NCBI GenBank assembly: GCA_022825505.1
Contig: JAJDWR010000016.1
Span: forward strand, 62,001 to 126,000
DNA: 64,000 nucleotides
Origin: Gammaproteobacteria bacterium
GTDB taxonomy: Bacteria > Pseudomonadota > Gammaproteobacteria > Steroidobacterales > Rariloculaceae
Reading direction: 5' to 3'
In this document: in pieces, positions 27,264 through 35,132 of the stretch
How positions within the stretch are numbered: the stretch's first letter is position 1
Layout: every line of letters begins with the position of its first letter
Translations under genes and position numbers: made by a program
The notes under the pieces: model-generated
The model's input: only the letters and a program-made list of their open reading frames with translations
What the model was told of the DNA's origin: nothing
Database searches by the model: none

Positions 27264-27560
27264 CTATTTGGCTTGTGCTTCCTCGAACATGCGGTCCATG
27301 CGCTCGTTGGTGGCATCGACGGCAGCCTGAGCGGCATTGGCAGCCGCAAGTGCCTCGTTTGCCGCAGCCTGAGCTTGTTCCGCCGCCTGCTCGGCCCCAC
27401 TTGCTGTCTGGCTGGCTGCTTGTTCCGCTGCGGACTGTGCAGCTTCGGCGATCGAACGAATCTCGGCCAACTGCTCCTCCAATGCGTAATACGCAGGTGC
27501 GCATCCGCCGGCCAATGTCAAGACGGCCAAAAGCGCGCCAAGCTGGAGTTTTCTGCCCAT
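27264..27560 (-). CDS. Alanine-zipper outer-membrane lipoprotein (Lpp/OprI-like)
   Basis: 98 residues. The lipobox LAGGC puts lipidated Cys20 at the mature N-terminus. The rest is one alanine-rich heptad coiled coil (about residues 26-92) of the kind that trimerises in Lpp and OprI. It ends in EEAQAK, a C-terminal lysine, as needed for covalent linkage to peptidoglycan. The convergent neighbour encodes an L,D-transpeptidase that could make the link; I recall the same pairing at oprI in Pseudomonas aeruginosa. The sequence is too low in complexity for a precise family name. Confidence 0.8.
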   Translation of the reverse strand: MGRKLQLGALLAVLTLAGGCAPAYYALEEQLAEIRSIAEAAQSAAEQAASQTASGAEQAAEQAQAAANEALAAANAAQAAVDATNERMDRMFEEAQAK

Positions 27561-27654
27561 AGACTATCCCCTGAGTGAACGTTGAAAAGACCGTCGCATT
27601 ATTTCCCAAAGCACGTTTGATTGCAATTGGGTTTTAGGCACAAATCCGTGCGGT

Positions 27655-27682
27655 TTGATTTTTTCGAATCGCTGTATACAAT
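27655..27682 (+). promoter_or_regulatory. Sigma-70 promoter of the lexA-imu operon
   Basis: TTGATT (27655-27660), a 16-bp spacer and TACAAT (27677-27682). The -10 lies within the first LexA box, so LexA binding would block polymerase. Confidence 0.65.
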
Positions 27683-27687
27683 ACCAG
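27672..27687 (+). promoter_or_regulatory. LexA (SOS) box 1
   Basis: CTGTATACAATACCAG: CTGT, eight bases, CCAG, one base off the gammaproteobacterial consensus CTGT-N8-ACAG. It overlaps the -10 of the lexA promoter. Confidence 0.8.
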
Positions 27688-27690
27688 TTA

Positions 27691-27706
27691 TTGTACTTAT
27701 ATACAG
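27691..27706 (+). promoter_or_regulatory. LexA (SOS) box 2
   Basis: TTGTACTTATATACAG: TTGT, eight bases, ACAG, again one mismatch. It is 19 bp from box 1, comparable to the paired boxes before E. coli lexA, and ends eight bases before the lexA start codon. Confidence 0.8.
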
Positions 27707-27714
27707 TGATCATC

Positions 27715-28323
27715 ATGCACGGACTGACTGCGCGACAAAAGGAAATTCTCTCTCTGATTCAAAGAGTTATCTCTGAATCGAATATGCCTCCCACACGTGC
27801 GGAAATTGCCCGGGAGCTGGGCTTCCGTTCGGTGAACGCGGCCGAGGAACACTTGAGGGCCCTGGAGCGCAAGGGGGTTATCGAACTGTTGCCGGGCATT
27901 TCCCGGGGAATTCGCTTGCGGGACCCCTTGCCCGGGCAAATGGGGCTGCCCATGGTGGGCCGGGTGGCGGCCGGCGCGCCCATGCTGGCCGAGGAGCATA
28001 TCGAGGCCCGTTACCGGATCGATCCGGCCTTTTTCAGGTCGGAACCCCACTTCCTGCTCCGGATACACGGCATGAGCATGCGGGATGCGGGCATCCTGGA
28101 CGGCGACTTCGTGGCGGTGCGGCGTTCGGTGGATATCAGGAACGGGCAGATCGTGGTGGCCCGCCTGGAAGACGAAGTCACCGTGAAACGCTATCGACAG
28201 GATGGGCATCAGGTGTGGCTCATGCCGGAGAACCCGGATTTCGATCCGATCCGGGTGGATCTCAGGACCCAGGACATGGCCATCGAGGGCATCGTGGTCG
28301 GGGTCATGCGCAATACCGTTTGA
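27715..28323 (+). CDS. lexA: SOS repressor LexA
   Basis: 202 residues: an N-terminal winged helix with [12 protein letters not shown] and the recognition segment [13 protein letters not shown], then the self-cleavage peptidase domain with scissile Ala86-Gly87 (VAAGAP), nucleophile Ser121 (GMSM) and Lys158 (VKRY). All are within two residues of the E. coli numbering. ATG 27715 follows two operator boxes; the frame is open 20 codons upstream, but those would be translated from the operator itself. First gene of a mutagenesis operon, so the cassette is autoregulated by DNA damage. Confidence 0.95.
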   Translation: MHGLTARQKEILSLIQRVISESNMPPTRAEIARELGFRSVNAAEEHLRALERKGVIELLPGISRGIRLRDPLPGQMGLPMVGRVAAGAPMLAEEHIEARYRIDPAFFRSEPHFLLRIHGMSMRDAGILDGDFVAVRRSVDIRNGQIVVARLEDEVTVKRYRQDGHQVWLMPENPDFDPIRVDLRTQDMAIEGIVVGVMRNTV

Positions 28324-28342
28324 GTCGGTTGAAGGAGCACTG

Positions 28343-29110
28343 GTGACCGGCCCGGATGTTTCACCGAGGTTCGTTGCGGTGGCGCGTGCGGAAAGGACTG
28401 CTGACCCCGGGGGCCGGAAGCGTGTCGAACAGCCCATCGATCATCTCCTTGTTTGGCGGGCGGGGGAGAACTGTGCTTCCCGGAGAACCTGCCCCACCGG
28501 CTTCAAGGCCCTGGACCGCCATTTGCCGGGGGGCGGCTGGCCGGCCACAGGGCTGACCGAGATCCTGACGGAACATTGCGGCATCGGCGAACTCAGCCTG
28601 TTGATGCCCGCTCTGGCGCGCCTGGGGGAGGGTGGCGGCACAGGCTGCATCGTCTGGATCGCACCGCCCCATATCCCCTATGCACCGGCTTTGCACAGCC
28701 GGGGGATCGACCTGGACCGGGTGCTCGTCGTGCGCGATCGCACCGGTGCCCGGGGGAATCGGGACACCCTGTGGGCCATGGAGCAGGCCCTGCGCTTCGG
28801 TTCCTGTGCGGCCGTTCTGGCCTGGGCGCGCTCCGTGGATCAGGTCCCGCTGAGAAGGCTGCAACTGGCCGCCGAAGCAGGGCAGTGCTGGGCGGTGTTG
28901 TTTCGGCCGCCGGATGCCTCGCGCCAGCGATCCCCCGCGGTGTTGAGGATGCGCCTCACGGCCATCGGCGGGCAGACCCGAATCGAAATACTCAAGTGCC
29001 GCGGCGGGCGCCCCGGCACGGTTTCGATCCGTTTCGAAGACCGGCATCCAGGCGATGTGGAGCACGGCAGGCGCACTGCCGGCCCGCATCGGGATGTCCC
29101 GGACCGATAG
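28343..29110 (+). CDS. imuA: Translesion synthesis accessory protein ImuA
   Basis: About 255 residues. ImuA is a RecA/SulA-like protein required with ImuB and DnaE2 for damage-induced mutagenesis. Visible are RTCPTGFKALDRHLPGGGWPATGLTEIL, the RecA-like entry of the fold, and EQALRFGSCAAVLAW in the core. The start is GTG 28343 with GAAGGAG five bases upstream. It follows lexA by 19 bases and has no operator of its own. Confidence 0.88.
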   Translation: MTGPDVSPRFVAVARAERTADPGGRKRVEQPIDHLLVWRAGENCASRRTCPTGFKALDRHLPGGGWPATGLTEILTEHCGIGELSLLMPALARLGEGGGTGCIVWIAPPHIPYAPALHSRGIDLDRVLVVRDRTGARGNRDTLWAMEQALRFGSCAAVLAWARSVDQVPLRRLQLAAEAGQCWAVLFRPPDASRQRSPAVLRMRLTAIGGQTRIEILKCRGGRPGTVSIRFEDRHPGDVEHGRRTAGPHRDVPDR

Positions 29111-29116
29111 CCTGCC

Positions 29117-30517
29117 ATGGCCCAGCCGCTCAGAGCCCCTTGTCCCGGGGAGACTTCCCCACCCCGGCAACCCGCGCTTTCGCCGAGGCCGCGGCCGAAA
29201 CGGTTATGGATCGCGGTTCACTTGCCGAAAGTGGAGGGTCGGGAACTCGTCTCCCTGGCGTGCTGGACGCGGAGAATCACGCCGCTGGTGAGCCTGGAAC
29301 CGCCCCGGGCACTGGTTCTGGAAGTTGGCGGAAGTCTCAAGTTGTGGGGAGGCCTCGATTCGATCAAGGAGGCACTCTACAAGGAACTGGGCCGGCGCCG
29401 GCTGACGGCCCATCTCTGCGCGGCGCCCACGGCATTGGCCGCGCTCTGGTTGGCTCGTGACGGTCGGGAGGACGTGCTGTCGACAAGGCGATTGTCCGAC
29501 TGGCTGGGTACGTTGCCGCTGTGCGTGACGGGATGGCCGCAAGTTACTCGGCGGCTGTTGAAGAAGATGGGCCTGGGGACGGTAGGAGACTGTCTGAGGT
29601 TGCCCCGCGATGGTCTGGCTCGACGAGTGGGGCAGCGCTGTCTGGACGATCTCGACCAGTCCCTGGGTCAGCGGCAGGATCTCAGGATCGCGTTCTGCCC
29701 GGACCGGCGTTTCAGTTCCGTCGTGGAATTTCAGGAAGAGGTGGCAGAGCCGCAAGTCATCGCCGAGGTGGGGGGAAGACTCATTCTCCGGCTGGCCGAA
29801 GCGCTCCACAGGCATCAGGCGCAGGTCGAAAGCTGCCGGTACGGCTTCCATCACTTGCGCCGGCCGGCAACGGTGGTGCGTATCGACCAGGTTGTGCCGA
29901 CCCATGAGCCGCGGAAGATCGCCGACCTGTTCCTGAGCCGGCTGGAAACCCTCTCGTTGCCCGCCCCGGTCACCGCGCTGAGCCTGAGGACGGGAAAGAT
30001 CGCTCCCATGAAGGGATTGAATTCGACGTTGTTTCCGGCTTGCCCGGAGATTCCCCCGAAGACCACCCTGGGTGAGTTGATCGCACGCCTGCGGGTGCGA
30101 TTCAGCGCGGAGGATATCCATGGCCTTGGGCTGGCGGAGGATCATCGGCCCGAAGCGGCCTGGAGCAAGGCGAAGGATTTGCGGGCCGGGTCCGTGGCTG
30201 AGGGGAGGGTTCCGGATACCCGAGGCGGTCTTTCGGCCGGCCGGCGCCCGGTGGCCCGTCAGGCGACGGCTCCCGGGTGCCCGCAGCGGCCCTTGTGGCT
30301 TCTGCCCGTGCCGGTCAGCGTTGCGGCCGCCGATGGCGGGCGGGGGCGTTTGCGGCTGGAGTCCGGCCCGGAGCGGATTGAAGCCGGCTGGTGGGAGGGG
30401 CTCGATACCAGCCGGGACTACTACGTCGCCCGCAGCAGCCGCGGCAAGCGGCTGTGGGTTTTCCGGGACCGCTGCTCCAGCCGCGGCGATTGGTACCTGC
30501 ATGGAATCTTCGGTTGA
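29117..30517 (+). CDS. imuB: Y-family polymerase-like protein ImuB
   Basis: 466 residues. ImuB resembles a Y-family polymerase but acts as a scaffold linking the beta clamp, ImuA and DnaE2. The N-terminus reads RLWIAVHLPKVE where active Y-family enzymes carry a catalytic aspartate, in keeping with the known inactivity of the family. VSLEPPRALVLEVGGSLKLWGG is a typical ImuB segment. The first 27 residues are proline/arginine-rich and may not be translated. The stop overlaps the proposed dnaE2 start. Confidence 0.9.
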   Translation: MAQPLRAPCPGETSPPRQPALSPRPRPKRLWIAVHLPKVEGRELVSLACWTRRITPLVSLEPPRALVLEVGGSLKLWGGLDSIKEALYKELGRRRLTAHLCAAPTALAALWLARDGREDVLSTRRLSDWLGTLPLCVTGWPQVTRRLLKKMGLGTVGDCLRLPRDGLARRVGQRCLDDLDQSLGQRQDLRIAFCPDRRFSSVVEFQEEVAEPQVIAEVGGRLILRLAEALHRHQAQVESCRYGFHHLRRPATVVRIDQVVPTHEPRKIADLFLSRLETLSLPAPVTALSLRTGKIAPMKGLNSTLFPACPEIPPKTTLGELIARLRVRFSAEDIHGLGLAEDHRPEAAWSKAKDLRAGSVAEGRVPDTRGGLSAGRRPVARQATAPGCPQRPLWLLPVPVSVAAADGGRGRLRLESGPERIEAGWWEGLDTSRDYYVARSSRGKRLWVFRDRCSSRGDWYLHGIFG

Positions 30518-33500
30518 GCCCGGCCCGCATATCGCGAGGATATGCGGGTGCCGGCGCCTCTCGCCGTTCCGTCGCGGCGACTGCCGATTCCACGGCGGTC
30601 GCCGGCCCGGCGCAGTCCCCCGGTTATGCCGAACTGCACTGCCTCAGCAATTTCACCTTTCTCCGCGGGGCGTCCCATCCCCGGGAGCAGGTGGAACGGG
30701 CCGCCGAACTGGGCTATGCGGCTCTGGCGCTGACCGACGAGTGCTCCCTGGCCGGCGTGGTGCGGGCCCATACGGCGGCGAAGGAACTGCCCCTGAAACT
30801 CATCATCGGCAGCGAGTTTCGCCTGGAAGACGGCATCCAGACTGTCGTGCTCGCGCCGGACCGCGCCGCCTACGGAACGCTTTCGGCGCTCATCAGCCAC
30901 GCGCGAAGGGCGGCCGAAAAGGGCGCCTATCGCCTGACCCGGGACGATTTCGAGCGCTATCTGGCGCCTTCGGAATGCCTGATCCTGTGGTTGCCGGGGG
31001 CGTCGCCGGGGACGGCAACGGTCCTGCGGGAAGGCGCCTGGCTCAAGGAGCGTTTCTCCCGCCGCCTGTGGCTGGCTGCGGAACTGCTCATGACGGGCAG
31101 GGACCGGACCTTGTTGACCCGATGGCGGCACGTTGCGGCAAGACTGGGTCTGCCGATGCTCGCCAGCGGCAACGTCCACATGCACTGCCGCGAGCGCCGG
31201 CGGCTGCAGGATACGCTCACCGCCATTCGTCTCGGGCAACCGCTGCAGAAGATGGGCTTCGGGCTTTATTCCAACGGCGAGCGATACCTGAGGCCCATCG
31301 GGGAACTCGCCAGAATCTATCCCGGGCGCCTGTTGAAGGAAACGCTGGCCGTCGCCGAGCGCATCGACTTTTCCCTGGACGAACTGCGCTATGAATATCC
31401 CCGCGAACTGGTTCCGAAGGGAGCCACGCCCGCCAGCCATCTGCGCGACCTTACCGGGGAGGGTATGCGCTGGCGCTGGCCGGACGGAGCGCCTGCGAAG
31501 GTCAGGGAACTGGTCGAATACGAACTGAAGCTCATCGGCGAGCTTCGCTACGAGGCCTATTTCCTCACCGTTCACGACATCGTCCGGTTCGCCCGCGGCC
31601 GGGGCATCCTCTGCCAGGGCCGCGGTTCGGCGGCCAACTCGGCAGTCTGCTTCTGCCTGGGCATCACCGAAGTGGATCCCGCGCGCATGGAAATGCTCAT
31701 GGAGCGGTTCATTTCGAAAGAGAGAAACGAACCGCCCGATATCGACGTGGATTTCGAGCACCAGCGCCGCGAGGAGGTGATTCAATACATCTACCGGAAG
31801 TATTCCCGCGAACGCGCCGCGCTGGCCGCCACGGTCATCAGTTATCGCACCCGGAGTGCGGTCCGCGACGTGGGCAAGGCCCTGGGGATGGAAGAAGCGC
31901 AGGTCGGCGTTCTGGCCAGGTCGGTGCAGTGGTGGGACGGCACGCAGGTCGCCGCGCAACAGATCGTCGAGGCGGGATTCGACCCGCAGGCCCCCGTCAT
32001 CCGGCGCCTCGCCGGCCTGGTTCGTGAGCTGGCGGGGTTTCCCCGGCACCTTTCCCAGCATGTGGGGGGATTCGTCATTTCGCAGGGGCCGCTGAGTCAA
32101 CTGGTGCCCATCGAGAACGCGGCCATGGAGGACCGCACGGTCATCCAGTGGGACAAGGACGATCTGGAGGACCTGGGGTTGTTGAAGGTGGACGTGCTTG
32201 GCCTTGGCATGTTGAGCGCGATTCGCCGCAGCTTCGAGTTGATCCGCGGGTTTTACGGCCGCGAATACACCATGGCCAGTCTTCCGGCAGAGGATCCGGC
32301 GGTCTACGACATGATCTGCGAGGCCGATACGGTGGGGGTGTTCCAGATCGAATCCCGCGCGCAGATGGCGATGCTGCCCCGCCTCAGGCCCCGGTGCTAT
32401 TACGACCTGGTCATCGAGGTGGCCATCGTCAGGCCGGGGCCCATCCAGGGCGACATGGTCCATCCCTATCTCAGGCGGCGCAACGGCGAGGATCCCGTCT
32501 CCTATCCCGGTCCGGAGATCGAGCAGGTTCTGGAGCGAACGCTGGGGGTTCCCATTTTCCAGGAACAGGTCATGCAGATCGCCATGGTGGCGGCGGGCTT
32601 TACACCGGGCGAGGCGGATCGGCTGCGTCGGGCCATGGCGGCCTGGAAGCGGCGGGGCGGGCTGGAAGGCTTTGAAAGCCGCCTGAAGGCCGGTATGGCC
32701 GAGCGCGGTTATCTGCCGGAATTCGCGGAGCGGATCTTCAACCAGATCAAGGGCTTCGGAGACTACGGGTTTCCCGAGTCCCATGCCGCGAGCTTCGCCC
32801 TGCTGGTCTATGTTTCGGCCTGGCTCAAGTGCCATGAGCCGGCGGTTTTCTTCTGCGCGCTGCTCAACAGCCAGCCCATGGGTTTCTATGCCCCGCCCCA
32901 ATTGGTGCGCTGCGCCAGGGAGCATGGGGTGGAAGTCCGGCCGGTGGACGTCAATCACAGCGGCTGGGAGTCGACGCTGGAGCGCGATGCAACCGGCCGG
33001 CCGGTATTGCGGTTGGGGTTCAACCGGGTGAAGGGCCTGGCGGAGCGCGCCGCCGAGCGGCTGGTGAACGCCCGGTCCGGGAATGTTCGGCACAGCGGCG
33101 CCCGGTTCGGGGATTCGCAACCCGGCAATGCCTTCGGATCCGTGCCGGAACTGGCGGAACGGGCGCAGCTCGGCAACCATGAGCTGGACGTGCTGGCCGG
33201 CGCCGGGGCACTGGAATCGCTGGCAAGGAACCGCCACCGCGCCCACTGGGATGCTGCCGGCGTGGAGAAACCGACGCCGCTGCTCGGCCAACCCCGCATC
33301 GCCGAGGGCATTCCCATGCTGAAGGCGCCGACGGAAGGCCAGGAAGTCCTGGCCGATTACCAGCATCTGGGCCTCAGTCTGCGCCGCCATCCCCTGGCGT
33401 TGCTCAGGGACCGGCTGACCTCGGTGGGTTTGCAGTCCGCCGGCGAGGTGCTGCAGTTCCCCAATGGCGCCGCCGTTCATGCCGCGGGCCTGGTGATCAC

Positions 33501-33750
33501 GCGCCAACGGCCCTCCAGCGCCTCCGGCGTCATCTTCGTGACCATAGAGGACGAGACGGGGTATCTGAACCTGGTGGTGTGGGAGCGGGTAGCCGAACGG
33601 CAGCGGCAGGTTCTGCTGGGCGCGACGTTGCTGGGCGTCCATGGCGAGGTGCAAAGGGAGGGCGCCGTGGTGCACATCGTCGCCAGGCAGCTCAGCGATC
33701 ACAGCGGCCTGCTGGGAGAACTGCCGACGCAGTCGAGGGATTTTCGCTAG
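30514..33750 (+). CDS. dnaE2: Error-prone DNA polymerase DnaE2 (ImuC)
   Basis: About 1078 residues, a C-family polymerase dedicated to translesion synthesis. It has an N-terminal PHP domain (AELHCLSNFTFLRGASHP), the catalytic DIDVDF at residues 409-414, FQIESRAQMAMLPR and RPGPIQGDMVHPYLRRR in the fingers, and a C-terminal OB domain (HAAGLVITRQRPSS). The start is taken as TTG 30514, within the imuB stop (TTGA); no better start precedes the PHP domain in frame, and the Shine-Dalgarno is weak. Last gene of the LexA-controlled cassette. Confidence 0.95.
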   Translation: MSPARISRGYAGAGASRRSVAATADSTAVAGPAQSPGYAELHCLSNFTFLRGASHPREQVERAAELGYAALALTDECSLAGVVRAHTAAKELPLKLIIGSEFRLEDGIQTVVLAPDRAAYGTLSALISHARRAAEKGAYRLTRDDFERYLAPSECLILWLPGASPGTATVLREGAWLKERFSRRLWLAAELLMTGRDRTLLTRWRHVAARLGLPMLASGNVHMHCRERRRLQDTLTAIRLGQPLQKMGFGLYSNGERYLRPIGELARIYPGRLLKETLAVAERIDFSLDELRYEYPRELVPKGATPASHLRDLTGEGMRWRWPDGAPAKVRELVEYELKLIGELRYEAYFLTVHDIVRFARGRGILCQGRGSAANSAVCFCLGITEVDPARMEMLMERFISKERNEPPDIDVDFEHQRREEVIQYIYRKYSRERAALAATVISYRTRSAVRDVGKALGMEEAQVGVLARSVQWWDGTQVAAQQIVEAGFDPQAPVIRRLAGLVRELAGFPRHLSQHVGGFVISQGPLSQLVPIENAAMEDRTVIQWDKDDLEDLGLLKVDVLGLGMLSAIRRSFELIRGFYGREYTMASLPAEDPAVYDMICEADTVGVFQIESRAQMAMLPRLRPRCYYDLVIEVAIVRPGPIQGDMVHPYLRRRNGEDPVSYPGPEIEQVLERTLGVPIFQEQVMQIAMVAAGFTPGEADRLRRAMAAWKRRGGLEGFESRLKAGMAERGYLPEFAERIFNQIKGFGDYGFPESHAASFALLVYVSAWLKCHEPAVFFCALLNSQPMGFYAPPQLVRCAREHGVEVRPVDVNHSGWESTLERDATGRPVLRLGFNRVKGLAERAAERLVNARSGNVRHSGARFGDSQPGNAFGSVPELAERAQLGNHELDVLAGAGALESLARNRHRAHWDAAGVEKPTPLLGQPRIAEGIPMLKAPTEGQEVLADYQHLGLSLRRHPLALLRDRLTSVGLQSAGEVLQFPNGAAVHAAGLVITRQRPSSASGVIFVTIEDETGYLNLVVWERVAERQRQVLLGATLLGVHGEVQREGAVVHIVARQLSDHSGLLGELPTQSRDFR

Positions 33751-33968
33751 CGCGGATACCCTGCCAACGGGCGCACTGCACTGAGTGTGTGTAGTGATCC
33801 TGCAGACAACGGCCGATGGCAAAACGAGCCGGTGACTTTTATCGAACCGATGTTGCGGGTATTCTCTCTGGGGCAGGCGCGAGATATTGGTCTCGGTTAT
33901 GCACAAAACGCAAGAACAAACACTGCAACAACGTAAACTCTGCACTCCAACGGGCACCGGAAACCAAC

Positions 33969-35054
33969 ATGTCCAACGAACCAGCCGATAGCACCGGCCG
34001 CCGCCAGTGGCTCGGGTACGCACAGCCAGTCCTGATACTGGTCGTGGTGATTGTCGCCCTGTACTTTGCGCGGGCTCCGACTCGCGTGGAACTGGACGTC
34101 GGTTCCGGTATCGCGAGCGGCTCGGGGACTCCTGTCGTCAACGTCATCCAGCCGACACCGACCTCGCAGTCGCTGGCGGTCGAGCTGACGGGTACGGTGA
34201 AAGCGCAGGATCGCGTGTCGGTGATGTCAGAGGTGGAGGGCCGCATAAGCTGGGTATCCCCAAACTTCAGCAACGGGGGAACGATCGCCGCGAACGAACC
34301 TATAGTCAGGATCGATCCGGCAAAGTACGAACTACAGGTCGCGGCGGCTCAGGGCCTGGTCGCCGAGGCCGAAGCCAGAGTGGCGGCCCAGGGCGGTAGT
34401 GCGGCGCAGGCTGCACTGGAGAGCGCCCGGGCGGCGTTGGGGCTGGCCGAGCTTGAACTCAGCCGAACCGAAATTTCGCTTCCGTACGATGTGCGGGTCA
34501 TCGCGGCCGATACGAGTGTCGGGGAGTTGGTCGGTCCCCAGGAGTATGTCGACGCCCAGGCGATCATGGGCGTTGTTTATCGGCCCGACGGCCTGGAGGT
34601 TGACGCACCGGTCAGCCTGGACGACCTGGACTACCTGGAGCCGGCAATCGGGCGCACCGCTCGAGTCTATGCGGATTTGGCCGTATACGACGCGGAAATC
34701 GTGCGCGTTTCCTCCGTACTCGCGCCGCAGACGCGCCTGGCATCGGTGTTCTTCGACTTTTCGGGCGATCAGCCGACGGAGTCGCTGCCCCTGCCGAACA
34801 CGTTCGTGGCGGTCGAAATCGACGGGCCCGCGTTCGAAAACGTGTATGTGCTGCCCGAAGCCGTCCTGCAGGAAAGGGATACGGTCTGGATCGTCAGCGA
34901 TGGCGCACTGAGTTCCGTTGCGCCACGGGCGATCGGGCGCACGAGTGCGGGCCTGGTGGTCGAGGCATTCGACAGCGGAGAGGGGGTGGTCGTTGGCACG
35001 TTGCCCGGCGCGCGAGAGGGACTGCAGGTCGAAGTGATGGAAAACGGGCCCTAG
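33969..35054 (+). CDS. RND efflux periplasmic adaptor
   Basis: 361 residues with one N-terminal membrane anchor (about 17-35), then a barrel-sandwich (lipoyl-like) and hairpin region (VELTGTVKAQDRVSVMSEVEGRI), a short alanine-rich hairpin, a beta-barrel and a membrane-proximal domain. Such proteins bridge the inner-membrane RND pump to an outer-membrane channel. ATG 33969 gives the normal length; the frame begins 51 codons earlier. No TolC-type gene is nearby. Substrates are unknown. Confidence 0.88.
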   Translation: MSNEPADSTGRRQWLGYAQPVLILVVVIVALYFARAPTRVELDVGSGIASGSGTPVVNVIQPTPTSQSLAVELTGTVKAQDRVSVMSEVEGRISWVSPNFSNGGTIAANEPIVRIDPAKYELQVAAAQGLVAEAEARVAAQGGSAAQAALESARAALGLAELELSRTEISLPYDVRVIAADTSVGELVGPQEYVDAQAIMGVVYRPDGLEVDAPVSLDDLDYLEPAIGRTARVYADLAVYDAEIVRVSSVLAPQTRLASVFFDFSGDQPTESLPLPNTFVAVEIDGPAFENVYVLPEAVLQERDTVWIVSDGALSSVAPRAIGRTSAGLVVEAFDSGEGVVVGTLPGAREGLQVEVMENGP

Positions 35055-35132
35055 CCCACACTCGCATGTGGGCAAGAAATACACCGCCCAGCCAGCCTGC
35101 GCGACCAGAAAGTTGAAATTCAAGGAGCTGCC

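Noticed and set aside
30421-34023. A 1200-codon open frame on the minus strand opposite dnaE2
   Set aside because: It is the antisense shadow of a certain polymerase gene in GC-rich DNA; the residues are low-complexity Arg/Gln/His/Pro with no domain.
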